Assembly (NCBI GenBank): GCA_013150955.1
Contig: JAADJD010000062.1
Coordinates: 1-64,000 of the forward strand
Source of the DNA: Calditrichota bacterium
Lineage (GTDB): Bacteria > Calditrichota > Calditrichia > RBG-13-44-9 > J042
DNA: 64,000 bases
Reading direction: 5' to 3'
Below are positions 1 through 7,736 of this stretch, piece after piece. A program made the translations under genes and the position numbers. Under the pieces are notes generated by a model. The model searched no databases. It saw nothing but the letters and a program-made list of their open reading frames with translations, and was not told the origin of the DNA. Positions within the stretch are counted from its first letter, which is position 1. Every line of letters starts with the position of its first letter.

Positions 1-6
1 CTCTCC

Positions 7-765
7 TTAATTTTTATTCAAATATCTTAAACGCCAGAACCAAACGGCAACAAACAACAGGTTAATTAATAATGTAAAATATTGGCCATAACGAAAAATG
101 CTAAACTGAAATCTAACCCCAATATAGTAAAGTGCATCCAGTATATTTGATAGCATAAAGAAAAATATGATCAAATTCAAATATTCACTAAGTACAAAAT
201 GTTTTCGATAATAAAAAATCCAGAAGATCATCAGAGAAAAAATGCTGAGCGACTTAAAATAATAAACCTTCTTGCTGTAAATTGGCCAAATTTCTTGAAG
301 GTTCAGCTGGTCAGGTAAGGTAACGATTGAATAAAAATTAAGGAGAGAAAAAGCGATACAAATAATAAAAACAACAATTAGAGATTTACTATATCCGAGA
401 AATTGAGTAAAACCCAACGCATAAAAAAGCAAATAGAGAGAAACAACAAGAATCAAACTGGTTAAAATAATGTCTGCATAAAAATAAGCCGCATTATTAA
501 ATGGGCTGCTCATTATCGTATATAAAAAAAAGGGAATAAGCAAAATAAACGCCAGATAGAAATAAAATATTTTAAAAAGTAAAACAATATCCCGATTATA
601 TTTCGATAGTTTTAGGTTTTCGTTAATTAAAATGTAGGTCAACAAATAGATAAAGTAATAAACATACGACAAAAGAAATTTTTCACCTTTAAAAAAAATA
701 AATATTAATACGATAATGTAGAATAAAATTAACTTTAGGTACTTTTTTGTTAAAGATAAAATCAT
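7..765 (-). CDS. Polytopic membrane protein, unknown function
   Basis: The 252-residue product is almost wholly hydrophobic. Seven or eight membrane segments can be read, roughly at residues 10-25, 31-47, 63-84, 98-119, 128-146, 173-187, 195-215 and 229-245, joined by short polar loops. I see no catalytic or ligand motif and do not recognise the family. The layout loosely recalls the membrane sensor half of 7TM signalling proteins, but no output domain is attached, as the stop lies 6 bases from the window edge. ATG at 765 has a GAGG ribosome site just upstream. The DNA is much more AT-rich than the housekeeping genes to the right, which may mean transfer or may only reflect Phe/Ile/Leu/Tyr-rich composition. 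A bidirectional terminator isolates it from the repeat-protein gene upstream. Confidence 0.7.
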   Translation of the reverse strand: MILSLTKKYLKLILFYIIVLIFIFFKGEKFLLSYVYYFIYLLTYILINENLKLSKYNRDIVLLFKIFYFYLAFILLIPFFLYTIMSSPFNNAAYFYADIILTSLILVVSLYLLFYALGFTQFLGYSKSLIVVFIICIAFSLLNFYSIVTLPDQLNLQEIWPIYSKKVYYFKSLSIFSLMIFWIFYYRKHFVLSEYLNLIIFFFMLSNILDALYYIGVRFQFSIFRYGQYFTLLINLLFVAVWFWRLRYLNKN

Positions 766-837
766 TCCCTCTATAAGTTATAGTTTAACCATTAAATTAT
801 CGTCATTTTTCTCTTGAAAGTTAGTTAAAAATAAAAA

Positions 838-864
838 AGTGCTAATCCACATGGGATTAGCACT
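838..864. terminator. Bidirectional rho-independent terminator
   Basis: A perfect 10-bp stem, GTGCTAATCC (839-848) with GGATTAGCAC (854-863) and a five-base loop, is extended by an A/T pair. It is flanked by an A-run on the left and a T-run on the right, so it has the intrinsic-terminator form on either strand. It lies 29 bases past the stop of the secreted repeat protein (leftward transcription) and upstream of the membrane-protein gene. Confidence 0.85.
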
Positions 865-892
865 TTTTATCTCAATTAAAGAGTTTTCTGTT

Positions 893-1510
893 CTATCGAG
901 GCAATCCAGGAGGAGGAATCGGATTCCAAATATTCACTCGCGGCAATCCAGGTGGGGGAATCGGATTCCAGATTGAAGCCTCTCCTTTTTGTTCATTTTT
1001 CAACTCATTAACAGCTAAGGCCACTCGCGGCAAACCAGGAGGTGGAATGGGGTTCCAAATGGACAACCGCGGCAAACCGGGAGGAGGAATCGGATTCCAG
1101 ATAGCGACCCGAGGTAACCCAGGAGGAGGAATTGGATTCCAGATCTCTGTTCGAGGTAACCCGGGTGGGGGGATTGGATTCCAGATCGACAAACGAGGCA
1201 ATCCAGGGGGCGGTATCGGGTTCCAAATAGAAATCCGAGGTAACCCCGGTGGGGGAATCGGATTCCATATGGAAATGTCCAGATTTTCTTCTGACGGAGG
1301 CGGTAACGGATTCCAAACATTCAAATTCACAACATCCATAGATGCATCCGGAGAAAAAGAACTATTGGACACAAAATTAACAAAATAAGCACCTGAAACC
1401 GTTACCTTTGCATCTACCGTACCGAAAGTGGTAGATGCAAAAAGACTCAGCGTGAAGATGAGGGCTAATGCCAAGCCCACGACCAGGAGCTTTTTGATGA
1501 TAGTACGCAT
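893..1510 (-). CDS. Secreted proline-rich repeat protein (IWNPIPPPGLPR repeats)
   Basis: The 205-residue product starts at ATG 1510, chosen because AAAGGAGGT lies 6-7 bases upstream; the longer ORF from 1540 lacks such a site. Residues 1-36 form a signal peptide (RTIIKK, then a hydrophobic core, then an Ala/Ser/Thr-rich end). After a short linker come a degenerate unit (VWNPLPPPS, 65-73) and eight perfect IWNPIPPPGLPR units at 81-92, 95-106, 109-120, 123-134, 137-148, 151-162, 180-191 and 194-205. The period is 14 residues with variable dipeptides between units, plus one 17-residue spacer before the last two. The protein ends exactly at the last Arg. Codons differ between units although the peptide does not, which points to selection on the peptide rather than recent duplication. 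PPPG stretches are known to stall ribosomes without EF-P. The function is unknown: a surface or structural repeat and an Arg-processed peptide precursor are both possible. Confidence 0.8.
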   Translation of the reverse strand: MRTIIKKLLVVGLALALIFTLSLFASTTFGTVDAKVTVSGAYFVNFVSNSSFSPDASMDVVNLNVWNPLPPPSEENLDISIWNPIPPPGLPRISIWNPIPPPGLPRLSIWNPIPPPGLPRTEIWNPIPPPGLPRVAIWNPIPPPGLPRLSIWNPIPPPGLPRVALAVNELKNEQKGEASIWNPIPPPGLPRVNIWNPIPPPGLPR

Positions 1511-1579
1511 AACGTACCTCCTTTGGGTTAGATGGGACAAAATTATTGGGACAAATTAACGATTTAATCTTCTTTTGTC

Positions 1580-2065
1580 TTATTTTATTTCCTGTTTAAT
1601 GGCTTCCAGATGTTTTCGAGTGGTTAAAAATTTTTCTCGATTCTGACGATCGATCTTCTCCTGCCGATTGTTCAAAATTAACCAGGAAAAAAACTCATCC
1701 TTGTAGAATAAAATAAACTGATCATTTAACCGGATATGGGGAATTTTCTTGCGTCGGATATGGGTATAAACCGACTTTTTGTGATGCAAATCCAGGTAGG
1801 GATACACATCTTCCACACTCATCATCTCGCGATAGGCAGGCATCCGTTTTATAAACCAGTACCGGTTTTGCTTCTTATACGCACCAAATATTTTATTGGC
1901 TATGGCCATGCGGCGCAAAGGCAATCCTGGACTGCTCTGACTGTCCCGTAACAGGCCAGCATCATGTAGCCAACGTGCAGCTTCCATTAATGGCACTTCT
2001 GCCACGTTATTTTCTCTTAATTTTGATTGGAGAAAATTATTAATTTCCGCTATATTTTTAAACAT
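1580..2065 (-). CDS. DNA-binding protein with two excisionase-like modules
   Basis: The 161-residue protein ends in a basic helix. Residues 82-129 match the excisionase/MerR-type HTH_17 pattern: an SVEDVYPYL first helix, SVYTHIRRKKIPHIR for the recognition helix and turn, then a wing and a KDEFFSWL end. Residues about 21-74 look like a second, diverged module (EAARWLHDAGLL, SSPGLPLRRM, FGAYKKQNRYWFIKR) of the kind seen in phage- or plasmid-type DNA-binding proteins. ATG at 2065 lacks a clear ribosome site, so the start is uncertain. It is transcribed toward the secreted repeat-protein gene with 69 bases between, so it could regulate or be co-transcribed with it; this is inference. No integrase or relaxase lies nearby. 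Confidence 0.65.
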   Translation of the reverse strand: MFKNIAEINNFLQSKLRENNVAEVPLMEAARWLHDAGLLRDSQSSPGLPLRRMAIANKIFGAYKKQNRYWFIKRMPAYREMMSVEDVYPYLDLHHKKSVYTHIRRKKIPHIRLNDQFILFYKDEFFSWLILNNRQEKIDRQNREKFLTTRKHLEAIKQEIK

Positions 2066-2208
2066 GGTAGAAAAAGTATAAATACTTTCGATTTAAAAAA
2101 CAAATTTTCTGACAAAATGATTACCAATAGTAACATATTGTAGTTTATACAAACAAGCAAAACCCCTGAAATTGTATTTAATGTAAAAATAACAACGGGA
2201 GAACAACG

Positions 2209-2943
2209 ATGGAAATGAAAAATAGAGTCGTGTTCATTACAGGAAGCGCTGAACGGGTAGGAAAACACATTGCCCTTTTTTTGGCTCAAAAAGGGGCTTC
2301 TGTTGTGATTCACTATCATACAAAAAAAGAAAAAGCCCGGCAAACTGCTCAAGAAATTGCTCAATTGGGAACCCCTCCCCTGGTCGTTCAGGGGGACATT
2401 TCAAGTGCAGCCGATTGGGAACGCATGCGGGACACCATCCTTCAACACCACGGCCGCATTGACGTCCTGGTCAACAATGCCGCGATTTTCTACAAAACAC
2501 CCTTTCTGGACTCCGACGAAAAGGACTGGGATCGTTTTATGAATGTCAATTTGAAAAGCGTCTACCTGGGATCAAGAATTATTGGCGCCGAAATGGTTCG
2601 CCAAAAAAGCGGTAAAATAATAAATATTGCGGATGTTTCGGCTTACACCATCTGGCCGCAATATATTCCCTATTGCGTTTCCAAAGCCGGGGTCATTGCT
2701 CTTACCAGAGGCCTGGCCAAAGCCCTTGCCCCCCATGTCCTGGTAAACGCCATTGCACCGGGTACCATTTTACTTGCCGAGCAGTATGATGAAGAAGAGG
2801 AGATGGCCTTAATCCAGAAAACCCCCTTAAAACGCATCGGCGATCCGCAGGATATTGCCGCAACGGTGGCCTTTTTGATTGAAGGCAGCGACTTTATTAC
2901 CGGTGCCGTAATCAATGTAGATGGAGGGCGTTCCCTGACCTGA
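2209..2943 (+). CDS. SDR oxidoreductase, pteridine-reductase-like
   Basis: The 244-residue protein has the full length of classical short-chain dehydrogenases. The cofactor site is TGSAERVG (residues 11-18), where the Arg after the glycine turn suggests NADPH use. NNAA is at 89-92, and the catalytic Tyr and Lys are in YCVSK (155-159). The usual catalytic Ser is replaced by Asp142 in NIADVSAY. That replacement is typical of PTR1/FolM-type pteridine reductases, which reduce dihydrobiopterin, dihydromonapterin or dihydrofolate, so this is the best assignment over a generic 3-oxoacyl-ACP reductase. ATG at 2209 follows ACGGGAGAAC. It stands alone, divergent from the HTH gene. Confidence 0.75.
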   Translation: MEMKNRVVFITGSAERVGKHIALFLAQKGASVVIHYHTKKEKARQTAQEIAQLGTPPLVVQGDISSAADWERMRDTILQHHGRIDVLVNNAAIFYKTPFLDSDEKDWDRFMNVNLKSVYLGSRIIGAEMVRQKSGKIINIADVSAYTIWPQYIPYCVSKAGVIALTRGLAKALAPHVLVNAIAPGTILLAEQYDEEEEMALIQKTPLKRIGDPQDIAATVAFLIEGSDFITGAVINVDGGRSLT

Positions 2944-3215
2944 TTACTCCCCACTGCAGCATTCTAATCCCTGAAAATTGCCCTCATCCACAAAATTGGA
3001 TGGAGCGGGAACGTTTATCGTTTCACACTCGTTTATTGGATAGCCGTGGGTGGTAAAAAGGCATCTGAATATAAAAAAGTTTAAAATTTAGATAAGTTTT
3101 AAAAAGATTAAAAGCAAAAATATATTTAAATTGAAAATTTTAAATTAATTTGTTATTATTGGAAGTCTAAATGAAACTGGAAAAATTGACGTTTTAGGCG
3201 AGTGGAGGTGTATAA
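2944..3215. other. Intergenic region, AT-rich, no gene seen
   Basis: The 272 bases between the SDR and the pentapeptide-repeat gene include a strongly AT-rich right half (about 3075-3180) that probably carries the promoter of the downstream gene. The ribosome site GTGGAGGTG ends about 6 bases before the ATG at 3216. No RNA gene, hairpin terminator or small ORF with a good start was recognised. Confidence 0.5.
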
Positions 3216-4103
3216 ATGACGTATCATAAATGTGCTGAAGAAGGTTGCCCTTTTAAACCCATTTCTTTTTCCCACTATTGCTGGCAACATATTCCTGATA
3301 AAAAAGCGTTTCTAAAAAAGTTACGCAAGAATATAGAGGGATCCGTTGCCCCCGTAACCCTGGATAAAATCGTTCTGGAAAACTACGATCTTTCAGGATT
3401 GGATTTGCGGAGTGCATCCTTTAACGGTGCGGTGTTCATTGATGTGGATTTTAGCAACTCCAATCTGACCAATATTAATTTTAAACGAAGCTTTATCCAG
3501 GGATCAAAATTCCATCACACCAAACTGATTCAGGCGACCTTAAGCAGCACCATTATCCTGGATTCCGAGTTTGTGGATGTGGACATGTCTCTGGTGGAAG
3601 GCAACTTACTGAAAATCAAAAATACGCGTTTCGAGAATCTCTACATTAAATCCGCCGATCTGAAAAATTCCTTCTGGAAGCAGGTGGAATTCAAATCGGT
3701 ACAGATCATCGATGGTAATTTTATGATGAGCTTTTTTGACAACCTGGTGGTCACCGACAGCAAACTGGATAATGCGTTATGTTCTGGAAGTCAATTTTAC
3801 AAGTGTATTTTTAATATGAATGATCTAATTGAAGTGAACTTCATTGGCTGCCTGATCGATGAAAATGAATACAAAAACAATCTGCTTCAAAACTGTCGGT
3901 TTGCCACCGCCATTATTCGAAATACAACATATGAAAACTGTAAAATCACCAAACCAATCATGCGAGAAACTCAGATTGTTAATAGCACATTTCCACGATG
4001 TACGATTACCACGCCAGTATTACAGCGGGCAGTGCTGATTCACACGAATCTGAATGTTAAAAAACTGGCAAATGCCAACACGGAAGGCCTGGTCGTGATG
4101 TAA
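3216..4103 (+). CDS. Pentapeptide-repeat protein with N-terminal zinc-knuckle-like motif
   Basis: The 295-residue protein opens with Cys6, Cys11, Cys22 and His25 (C-x4-C-x10-C-x2-H), a likely small zinc site. From about residue 50 onward it consists of five-residue repeats with a central Leu/Phe (for example DLSGLDLRSASFNGAVF and DFSNSNLTNINF). Such repeats fold as a right-handed square beta-helix. The repeats become irregular after residue 150, with many Asn and Cys. Some pentapeptide proteins (Qnr, MfpA) mimic DNA and bind gyrase, and gyrA/gyrB lie 4-9 kb away, but the repeat register is loose and nothing shows such a role. ATG at 3216 has a good GGAGGTG site. A terminator follows at 4132-4160. 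Confidence 0.8.
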   Translation: MTYHKCAEEGCPFKPISFSHYCWQHIPDKKAFLKKLRKNIEGSVAPVTLDKIVLENYDLSGLDLRSASFNGAVFIDVDFSNSNLTNINFKRSFIQGSKFHHTKLIQATLSSTIILDSEFVDVDMSLVEGNLLKIKNTRFENLYIKSADLKNSFWKQVEFKSVQIIDGNFMMSFFDNLVVTDSKLDNALCSGSQFYKCIFNMNDLIEVNFIGCLIDENEYKNNLLQNCRFATAIIRNTTYENCKITKPIMRETQIVNSTFPRCTITTPVLQRAVLIHTNLNVKKLANANTEGLVVM

Positions 4104-4131
4104 TTCTTGCGAAATGCCATCTGATACTTGT

Positions 4132-4160
4132 AAAAAGCCGTCCATATGGATGGCTTTTTT
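4132..4160 (+). terminator. Rho-independent terminator after pentapeptide gene
   Basis: AAAAAGCCGTCCA pairs with TGGATGGCTTTTT (one G-T pair) around a two-base loop and is followed by a run of T, 29 bases past the stop at 4103. Confidence 0.85.
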
Positions 4161-4194
4161 CTTTTTAGTACTTCGCAGAAAGATTCCGAGTCAC

Positions 4195-4408
4195 TTAAAC
4201 CCAAATAATGCGTTAAACCGCGAATCACGCGAATGAAGCCTTAAAATATAAACAAAATTAGGATCAAACACTTCTTATTCGGATATAATCAAACGAATTT
4301 TATTATTTTTTTTCGCGTTAATTCGTGTCATTGCGTAGACTATTGCATAATCTGGGTTTATTTGTGGTCATTCGCGTGATTCGTGGTCTACAGCATAATC
4401 CGGGTTAA
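4195..4408. repeat. Interspersed palindromic repeat, copy A (long subtype)
   Basis: The left arm begins TTAAACCCAAATAATGCG and continues into a CGCGAATCACGCGAATGAA core. The right side carries two successive inverted arms, the first ending ATAATCTGGGTTT and the second ending ATAATCCGGGTTAA. The outer ends are inverted repeats. The AT-rich middle contains TCCGGATATAATCAAACGAATTTTATT-like sequence shared with copies B, D and E. The right end runs into pgpA and provides its stop codon (CTA at 4388-4390 on this strand) and last six codons. Confidence 0.8.
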
Positions 4409-4864
4409 AAAATGCACCAGAACCATGGCGTAAAGTCCGGCCACCACATCATCCATCATCACTCCCCAGCCATCCGGCAACCCTTGAAATTTATTGACCG
4501 GGAACGGTTTCCAGACATCAAACAAACGAAAGGCACCAAAAGCCAGCGCGTAAATCCACCCATTCAATGGCAGGAACAACACACTGATCCACATGCCGAC
4601 CATTTCATCAATCACCACTAAAGAGGGATCATGACGCTCCAATTCCCGCTCCACAAAAGTCGCCGAATACACCCCAACGAAAAAGAAAAACAGGATGCAG
4701 GCAATCAGAATGAACCACCGATCCTGGATCAGGAAATAGGCGGCCAACACGGCTAACAAACTTCCCGCAGTACCGGGCGCTATTGGCGCATAACCGGTAC
4801 CAAATCCCGAAGCAAATATGAAATAAATATTCCGCATGCTTTTTCCGTTTGCTTTTGTAAACAT
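4388..4864 (-). CDS. pgpA: Phosphatidylglycerophosphatase A
   Basis: It dephosphorylates phosphatidylglycerophosphate to phosphatidylglycerol at the inner membrane. The family signature is complete: GFGTGYAPIAPGTAGSL near the start, VVIDEMVGMW, FRLFDVWKPFPV and LPDGWGVMMDDVVAG, with hydrophobic segments between. The length of 149-158 residues is normal for the family. The start is unsure: ATG 4864 has no ribosome site and ATG 4837 (MRNIYF) has only a weak one, though 4837 fits the family N-terminus better. The C-terminus LTRIML and the stop codon lie inside the terminal arm of repeat copy A, so the original 3' end has probably been replaced or extended by the repeat. The gene is divergent from the CoA-binding gene. 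Confidence 0.92.
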   Translation of the reverse strand: MFTKANGKSMRNIYFIFASGFGTGYAPIAPGTAGSLLAVLAAYFLIQDRWFILIACILFFFFVGVYSATFVERELERHDPSLVVIDEMVGMWISVLFLPLNGWIYALAFGAFRLFDVWKPFPVNKFQGLPDGWGVMMDDVVAGLYAMVLVHFLTRIML

Positions 4865-4919
4865 AAAAATAGAAAATCAGCTGGAGTGGAAACAAGTTGA
4901 ATTAAAAAAGGACGGTACG

Positions 4920-5363
4920 ATGCTTAAAAGAGATCCATCTATGGATCAGCAAATTGTAAAGATTTTAACCGCTTACCGAAACGTCGCCATCGTGGGGGCA
5001 TCGAACAAACCGCATCGGGATAGCTTCCAGGTTACGCAATTTCTAATGGAACAGGGCTTTCAGATTTTCCCGGTCAACCCCAATGTCGAGGAAATACTGG
5101 GACGCAAATGCTACCCTTCTTTAATGGACATCCCGGAAACCGTAGAAATCGTCGACATTTTCCGTCGTCCCGAAGAAGTTGTCCCAATCGTGGAACAGGC
5201 CATTGCCATCGGCGCAAAAGTGATCTGGATGCAACTTGGGGTGATCAACGAAGAAGCAGCGCGCCTTGCCCGAAAGAGCGGGCTTTCTGTGATTATGAAT
5301 CGATGTATAAAAATCGAATTTCAGAGATGGATGTCAGACACAGAATATCCTAAAGACCGGTGA
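4920..5363 (+). CDS. CoA-binding domain protein (YccU family)
   Basis: The 147-residue Rossmann-like protein shows the CoA_binding_2 pattern: NVAIVGASNKPHRDSFQV near residue 25, FPVNPNVEEILGRKCYPSL, VEIVDIFRRPEEV, AIGAKVIWMQLGVINEEA and a conserved Cys in NRCIKIE near the end. The fold resembles the CoA-binding half of succinyl-CoA synthetase, but the cellular role of stand-alone members is not established. ATG 4920 was chosen over the upstream in-frame ATG at 4836 because AAAAAGGACGG lies just before it and the upstream extension overlaps the pgpA start region. mtnA follows after 116 bases on the same strand, so the two may share a transcript. Confidence 0.85.
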   Translation: MLKRDPSMDQQIVKILTAYRNVAIVGASNKPHRDSFQVTQFLMEQGFQIFPVNPNVEEILGRKCYPSLMDIPETVEIVDIFRRPEEVVPIVEQAIAIGAKVIWMQLGVINEEAARLARKSGLSVIMNRCIKIEFQRWMSDTEYPKDR

Positions 5364-5479
5364 GTCCTAACAGGAGATATCCCCTGGCGATTTACAAAAA
5401 CGCAAAAAATAAAATGCCTTGAAAAATCAGAATGAGTATCCTAAATTTTTTCGTTTACAAGAAAAAAATTTGATGTCGG

Positions 5480-6538
5480 ATGACTCAAGCGCTCGAATGG
5501 AAGGGAAGTTATTTACGAATCATTGATCAAACCCGGCTTCCCTTTCAAAAAGTTTATGTGGACTTGCATACCATTCAGGACGTGCACCATGCCATTCGCT
5601 CCATGCAAGTGCGGGGTGCACCGGTCATTGGCATCACAGCGGCCTATGGATTGTATCTTGGCGTGAAAGATTTCCCCAACGATCACATTTCCCAATTTCA
5701 GGATCAGGTGGCGGCGCATGCGGAATACCTAAAATCCGCCCGACCAACGGCGGTCAATCTGGCCTGGGCAGTGGACTCGATCACCAATAAACTCCGCCAG
5801 CTGCAGATCACCGATGTGGAACAGGGTAAACGCTTTCTTCTTGAGCAGGCACAAGCCCTGCATGACGACGATCGCCGACGGTGCGAGGGCATCGCCCAGA
5901 ACGGAGTTCCCTTAATCCCCCAACGAGCCCGAATTTTAACGCATTGCAATACCGGCGCCCTGGCCACGGGGGGCATCGGTACAGCACTGGGCATTATCTA
6001 CAAAGCACATCAAAATGGGAAAGAGGTGGTGGTATATGCTGATGAAACCCGCCCATTCCTGCAGGGTGCCCGACTCACCGTCTGGGAACTTCAGCAAGCG
6101 GGAATACCGGTCACCTTAATCTGCGATAATATGGCCGCCTGGTTAATGAAACAGGGGCACGTGGATCTGGTTTTAGTCGGGGCAGATCGGATCACCCGCC
6201 ACGGTTATGTGGCAAATAAAATTGGCACGTACAATCTGGCCATACTGGCCCATCATCATAAAATTCCCTTTTATGTGGCGGCTCCCATTTCCACGTTCGA
6301 TTTTCAACTGGAACATGGGGATGACATCCCCATTGAAGAACGTGATTGCGAGGAAATTCGAAACATCCTGGGTCGGTGTGAGGTGGCTCCAGCAAATACA
6401 TCGTGCTGGAATCCAGCGTTCGATGTGACACCACCGGAATTCGTCACTGCCATCATCACCGAGGCTGGAGTCATTGAAACGCCGGTATCCGAAAACATTC
6501 GTCAGTTAAAAGAGAATTTAAAATTAACCATTCATTAA
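5480..6538 (+). CDS. mtnA: S-methyl-5-thioribose-1-phosphate isomerase
   Basis: It converts methylthioribose-1-phosphate to methylthioribulose-1-phosphate in the methionine salvage pathway. The 352 residues match the family length. Signatures visible are RGAPVIG (45-51), the Cys-containing HCNTGALATGGIGTALG (catalytic Cys near 156), DETRPFLQGARLTVWEL, and GADRITRHGYVANKIGTYN with the catalytic Asp near 236. These distinguish it from eIF2B-type regulatory subunits, which share the fold. ATG 5480 has only a weak upstream site. No other salvage gene lies in the window. The next gene, the TPR lipoprotein, begins 18 bases after the stop and probably shares the transcript. Confidence 0.94.
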   Translation: MTQALEWKGSYLRIIDQTRLPFQKVYVDLHTIQDVHHAIRSMQVRGAPVIGITAAYGLYLGVKDFPNDHISQFQDQVAAHAEYLKSARPTAVNLAWAVDSITNKLRQLQITDVEQGKRFLLEQAQALHDDDRRRCEGIAQNGVPLIPQRARILTHCNTGALATGGIGTALGIIYKAHQNGKEVVVYADETRPFLQGARLTVWELQQAGIPVTLICDNMAAWLMKQGHVDLVLVGADRITRHGYVANKIGTYNLAILAHHHKIPFYVAAPISTFDFQLEHGDDIPIEERDCEEIRNILGRCEVAPANTSCWNPAFDVTPPEFVTAIITEAGVIETPVSENIRQLKENLKLTIH

Positions 6539-6556
6539 ACGGAAGGAGAAGTTCTA

Positions 6557-7648
6557 ATGAAAAAATTGGTAGGCATTGCGTTGATCGCGCTACTGTTGGT
6601 TTCTTTTCTGCTTACAGGTTGTCGTCCCCCCGAGGTGGAAGGGGTAGTAGTGGACATTCAACATGGAATGTACGATAAGGCACTTGAAGGTGCCCAGAAG
6701 GCTGTGGAGTTATACCCCGATAATGCGGAAGCCTGGTATTACCTGGGATTTTTGTATGGCCGCAAGGGCGAATTCAAAAAGATGAACGAAGCATTTGATA
6801 AGGCACTGGCTTTGAATCCCGATCAAAAGGTCAAATATGACAATGTGGACGTGCCTCTGAAAAAAGCCGTGGAACAGATCCGTCTGAATTATTTTGTACA
6901 GAATCACAACTCCGGAATTCAGGACTTCAACAAAGCCAATCAAACGGATGATCCCGAACAGCGCAAACAGTATCTGGCCAGTGCAGCGAAAAAATTCACC
7001 GCAGCACACGAAGCGTATCCCACCCGTGTGGAACCGTTGCAACCCCTGGCCCTGACTTATTTGCAGCTGGGCGATACCGCCACCGCCGAAAAATATTTTT
7101 TGGAAACCCTGCAAACCAACCCCAACAACGACACCCTGCTTTCCATGGTCGGGGAATTTTACATGATGGCGGGGAAACTGGATAAAGCCCAGGAAATGTA
7201 CGACAGGGCGCTGGAAATCAATCCCCAAAACGTGAACGCTCTGTTGGCCATGGCTCAGTTGATGACCACCAAAGACGACTGGGAAAAAGCGGTGACCTAT
7301 TTTGAAAAGGCACTGGAACTGGAACCCGACAACGCTGACATTTCCTTCAACATTGGATTGAGTTACTACCGACTGGAAAAATATCAGGAAGCCATACCTT
7401 ACCTGATGCGCACGCTGGAAAAAGAACCGGACAATGAAAAGGTGTACGAAGTGATTGGCGTATGCTACATTCAGGGTAAAATGTACGAAGAAGCATTGCC
7501 GTTTCTAAAGAAAGCTGTGGAAAAATTTCCGAACAACCATTACCTGTGGAATTACATCGCCATTGCGTATGCCAATCTGGGTAATGATGAAGAAGCCCAA
7601 AAGGCTTACGAAAAGGCCAAAGCACTGGAAAGTGCTCAACTGCAATGA
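6557..7648 (+). CDS. TPR-repeat lipoprotein
   Basis: The 363-residue protein has a lipoprotein signal peptide, a short basic start, a Leu/Val-rich core and lipobox LLTGC, with Cys22 as the expected lipidated residue. The rest is tetratricopeptide repeats, clear at about residues 38-75, 145-180, 182-215, 217-250, 252-285 and 320-355, with the usual W-x2-L-G-x2-Y, A-x3-F/Y-x-K-A-L and P-x-N-A positions. It is most likely a periplasm-facing scaffold attached to a membrane; no catalytic domain is present and partners are unknown. ATG 6557 has GGAAGGAGAAG upstream. A strong terminator follows. Confidence 0.9.
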   Translation: MKKLVGIALIALLLVSFLLTGCRPPEVEGVVVDIQHGMYDKALEGAQKAVELYPDNAEAWYYLGFLYGRKGEFKKMNEAFDKALALNPDQKVKYDNVDVPLKKAVEQIRLNYFVQNHNSGIQDFNKANQTDDPEQRKQYLASAAKKFTAAHEAYPTRVEPLQPLALTYLQLGDTATAEKYFLETLQTNPNNDTLLSMVGEFYMMAGKLDKAQEMYDRALEINPQNVNALLAMAQLMTTKDDWEKAVTYFEKALELEPDNADISFNIGLSYYRLEKYQEAIPYLMRTLEKEPDNEKVYEVIGVCYIQGKMYEEALPFLKKAVEKFPNNHYLWNYIAIAYANLGNDEEAQKAYEKAKALESAQLQ

Positions 7649-7675
7649 TCTCTTCGTTTCATGGAATTGCTATGG

Positions 7676-7706
7676 AAAAGGGGCTCCATAGTGAGCCCCT
7701 TTTTTG
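7676..7706. terminator. Bidirectional terminator between TPR gene and rex
   Basis: GGGGCTC (7680-7686) pairs with GAGCCCC (7693-7699) around a six-base loop, preceded by AAAA and followed by TTTTTT. It closes the rightward TPR transcript and could also close the leftward dnaN-rex operon, which ends at 7737. Confidence 0.85.
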
Positions 7707-7736
7707 TTGAAGAAATCAGGAAACTTTCGTACTTAT

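Noticed and set aside
893-1388. The IWNPIPPPGLPR region and its plus-strand open frame (1047-1388), also considered as a CRISPR-like array or a real opposite-strand gene
   Set aside because: The repeats are coding, with third-position changes consistent with the leftward frame. The spacers are only 6 bases, and the plus-strand frame has no ribosome site.
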